Of a stretch of DNA of 6,675 bases, positions 5,018 to 6,675 are shown one piece after another (position 1 is the first letter of the stretch; every line of letters begins with the position of its first letter). Origin of the DNA: Desulfurococcales archaeon (GTDB lineage Archaea; Thermoproteota; Thermoprotei_A; Sulfolobales; Desulfurococcaceae); NCBI GenBank assembly GCA_015522345.1, contig WAML01000182.1, forward strand, positions 1-6,675, written 5' to 3'. The translations under genes and the position numbers were made by a program. Under the pieces are notes generated by a model. It made no database searches and was not told where the DNA came from. It worked only from the letters and a program-made list of their open reading frames with translations.

Positions 5018-6343
5018 TTATCTAGGGATTCTTGGGAATACTGTATATCCTGGGTAATAGGGTTCTTCCAGTTCTAACTCTATAGCCAATAATCTATTGT
5101 ACTTAGCTGTTCTTTCTCCACGAGCTGGAGCTCCAGTTTTTATCAATCCTGTTTCAAGACCTACTGCTAAGTCAGCTATTGTAGTATCTTCTGTTTCACC
5201 ACTTCTATGACTTATTATAGCTCTATAGCCATTTCTATGAGCTATTTCCACTACTTCCATTGTCTCAGTCAACGTACCTACTTGATTAACCTTCACTAGT
5301 ACTGCATTAGCTGCTCCTAACTCAATACCTTTCTTCAAACGATCTGGATTAGTTGTAAAGAGGTCGTCTCCTACAATTAATATTTTATTACCAAGTTTGT
5401 CACGTGCTTCTTTAAACATAGAGAAATCTTCTTCATAGAATGGGTCTTCAATACTAACTATTGGGTATTCATCTACAAGAGATTTATAGAGGTCTAAGAG
5501 TTCTCCAGGAGTGTATTCCTTTCCTTCAACTATATACACTTTCTTCTCAGCATTATATAGTTGGCTCGAGGCAATATCTAGAGCTAAGCCTATTTCTGGC
5601 CCAGCCCTATACCCAGCTTTTTCAATTGCTTTCACAAGCATATCTAGAGCTTCTCTAGCACTCTTCATAGGAGGAGCAAAACCTCCTTCATCACCAACAT
5701 TTATAGCTAATCCACCGTATTTCTCCTTAAGTAATTTCTTGAGCTCATGATAAGTCTCTATAGCGGCTCTCAAAGCTTCTGAAAAACTATCAAATCCTGC
5801 AGGAACTATCATAAATTCTTGGAAATCAAGTTCGTTGCCAGCGTGGACTCCGCCATTTATTATATTGAGGAGTGGAACTGGTAGTGTATGAGCCCTATAT
5901 CCTCCAAGGTACTTGTATAATGGAAGATCCATTGTAGATGCAGCTGCTTTCGCTACAGCTAGACTTGTTGCAACAATAGCGTTTCCACCAAGTCTACTCT
6001 TATTAGGAGTACCATCTAATGAAATCATTTTCATATCTATTTCTCTCTGCCTACGAGAATCAAGTCCTTTTAAAGCTGGTGCAATAATATTATTTATGTT
6101 ATAGACAGCTTTACTAACTCCTTTCCCATGAAATTCTTTTCCTCTATCCCTCAATTCTACAGCTTCGTGCACTCCTGTAGATGCTCCAGAAGGAGCAGCA
6201 GCGACTCCTACACCGCCGCCTTCTGTTACAACAATAGCTTCTACCGTAGGATTACCTCTTGAATCAATTATCTGTCTACCCATTACCTTTTTAATTTTGT
6301 ATATTTCTTCATAAATACTTGTTAATGTATAGCTTATCCCCAC
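5018..6343 (-). CDS. eno: Enolase (phosphopyruvate hydratase)
   Basis: Enolase interconverts 2-phosphoglycerate and phosphoenolpyruvate in cytoplasmic glycolysis and gluconeogenesis, using Mg2+. The 441 residues hold all family landmarks: DSRGNPTVE (27-35), the mobile loop PSGAST (51-56), H167 in GVHAGN, E177 in QEFMIVP, the general acid/base region E219 in GDEGGFAP, metal ligands D256 (LALDIASS), E299 (IEDPFYEED) and D326/D327 (VGDD), catalytic K351 (LVKVNQVGTLTE), the signature ISHRSGETEDTTIADLAVG (377-395) and K402 (IKTGAPARGERTAKYN). No key residue is missing. The GTG start has AGGTGA 6 bases upstream. It gives an N-terminus some 12 residues longer than bacterial enolases; the next in-frame Met is residue 21, at MGRQIIDSRG. 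The gene is monocistronic here: convergent with the small membrane protein and divergent from the gene at 6377. Confidence 0.99.
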   Translation of the reverse strand: MGISYTLTSIYEEIYKIKKVMGRQIIDSRGNPTVEAIVVTEGGGVGVAAAPSGASTGVHEAVELRDRGKEFHGKGVSKAVYNINNIIAPALKGLDSRRQREIDMKMISLDGTPNKSRLGGNAIVATSLAVAKAAASTMDLPLYKYLGGYRAHTLPVPLLNIINGGVHAGNELDFQEFMIVPAGFDSFSEALRAAIETYHELKKLLKEKYGGLAINVGDEGGFAPPMKSAREALDMLVKAIEKAGYRAGPEIGLALDIASSQLYNAEKKVYIVEGKEYTPGELLDLYKSLVDEYPIVSIEDPFYEEDFSMFKEARDKLGNKILIVGDDLFTTNPDRLKKGIELGAANAVLVKVNQVGTLTETMEVVEIAHRNGYRAIISHRSGETEDTTIADLAVGLETGLIKTGAPARGERTAKYNRLLAIELELEEPYYPGYTVFPRIPR

Positions 6344-6349
6344 ACTTAT

Positions 6350-6355
6350 TCACCT
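6350..6355 (-). promoter_or_regulatory. Shine-Dalgarno site (AGGTGA) of enolase
   Basis: On the minus strand AGGTGA ends 6 bases before the GTG at 6343. This supports the longer enolase start over the internal Met at residue 21. Confidence 0.65.
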
Positions 6356-6376
6356 AATCAACTACGGTGCTACGCT

Positions 6377-6675
6377 ATGTACGATATATCTAGCGTGAAT
6401 AAATATACTTTAATAGAAATTACTCCATGCATACTCTTTATATTCGCCATTATTTACCCCATATACTATAACTGGGTTAAGAAGAGACTGCGTGGATTAA
6501 ATCTATATTATTTATTCATATACCTATTACTCTTCTCAATAAACATTACTGTCTCTCACAACAACTCTATATTATTGATAATAACATTAGCTTACACAAT
6601 ACTTATTTTAGGGATTTCGGTGATCTATGGAAAAAACAATGATCTCCATATACTGTTTGTCGAACTATATAATGT
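6377..6675 (+). CDS. Membrane protein of unknown function, 3' end outside window
   Basis: A frame opens with ATG at 6377 and runs 99 codons without a stop to the window edge. The residues form three strongly hydrophobic segments: about 10-31 (ending YPIYY), 41-59 and 64-84. A basic turn, KKRLRG (35-40), lies between the first two, suggesting that the first loop is cytoplasmic. This is an N-terminal fragment of a multi-pass membrane protein. GGTG (6366-6369) lies 7 bases before the ATG as a modest Shine-Dalgarno site. The gene diverges from enolase with a 33-base gap. No family is recognisable from this fragment. Long open frame, start context and tightly packed location argue for a real gene; no part is redundant with another coding region on the opposite strand. 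Confidence 0.7.
   Translation, partial: MYDISSVNKYTLIEITPCILFIFAIIYPIYYNWVKKRLRGLNLYYLFIYLLLFSINITVSHNNSILLIITLAYTILILGISVIYGKNNDLHILFVELYN
6384..6389 (-). promoter_or_regulatory. Possible TATA-like box of enolase, inside the divergent gene
   Basis: The minus strand reads AGATATATC about 45 bases before the enolase start, so transcription would begin near 6361, just before its Shine-Dalgarno site. A second candidate, GTATATTTATT, lies near 6397-6407. Either falls within the first codons of the divergent gene, because the gap between the two starts is only 33 bases. Confidence 0.3.

Noticed and set aside
5461..6104. Several + strand frames of 63-79 codons opposite enolase
   Set aside because: Shadow frames of a full-length, highly conserved enzyme gene, with no ribosome sites.
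1..6675. CRISPR array, insertion sequence or integration site
   Set aside because: No spaced direct repeats, transposase, integrase or terminal repeats with target duplication are visible; the 15-bp inverted repeat has no flanking direct repeats.

Overview
The window looks like chromosomal DNA of a hyperthermophilic crenarchaeon, most likely of the order Desulfurococcales and perhaps Staphylothermus-like. The basis is a complete CdvA/CdvB/CdvC (archaeal ESCRT) cell-division cluster, an archaeal-type enolase, AT-rich sequence dominated by AGA/AGG and ATA codons, TATA-like boxes, and Shine-Dalgarno sites of the AGGTG type. The genus is inference.

Layout: (1) 14-1410, + strand: two adjacent genes, an unrecognised 141-residue protein and a 314-residue protein that reads like a heavily degraded relative of the Cys/Met-metabolism (cystathionine gamma-synthase / methionine gamma-lyase) PLP fold. 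(2) 1411-1593: a convergent gap holding a long imperfect stem (1446-1531), a 12-bp palindrome and a 15-bp motif (1542-1556). (3) 1594-4425, - strand: cdvA, then cdvB, then cdvC, with T-rich and TATA-like signals between cdvA and cdvB suggesting that cdvA and cdvB-cdvC are separate transcription units. (4) 4426-4694: a divergent intergenic region with the cdvA promoter, a candidate C/D box sRNA on the - strand and the promoter of a small + strand gene. (5) 4695-4940: an 81-residue two-helix membrane protein. (6) 5018-6343, - strand: enolase, convergent with it. (7) 6377 to the window end, + strand: the 5' part of a membrane-protein gene that runs off the edge and diverges from enolase.

The three Cdv proteins form one machine. 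CdvA (PRC-barrel plus coiled coil) is recruited to mid-cell and binds the C-terminal winged helix of CdvB through its own C-terminal peptide. CdvB (ESCRT-III) polymerises. CdvC (Vps4-type AAA+ ATPase) docks through its MIT domain onto the proline-rich MIM2 of CdvB and remodels the polymer.

The cdv system itself is known. The less expected signals are: a 15-bp perfect inverted repeat that brackets the cdv cluster, with one copy on the cdvA translation start and the other just beyond the 3' end of cdvC; a related motif upstream of the cdvA TATA box; a C/D sRNA candidate whose guide matches the usual archaeal tRNA D-arm sequence; an exact 60-residue internal duplication in CdvA; and the decayed PLP-fold protein.
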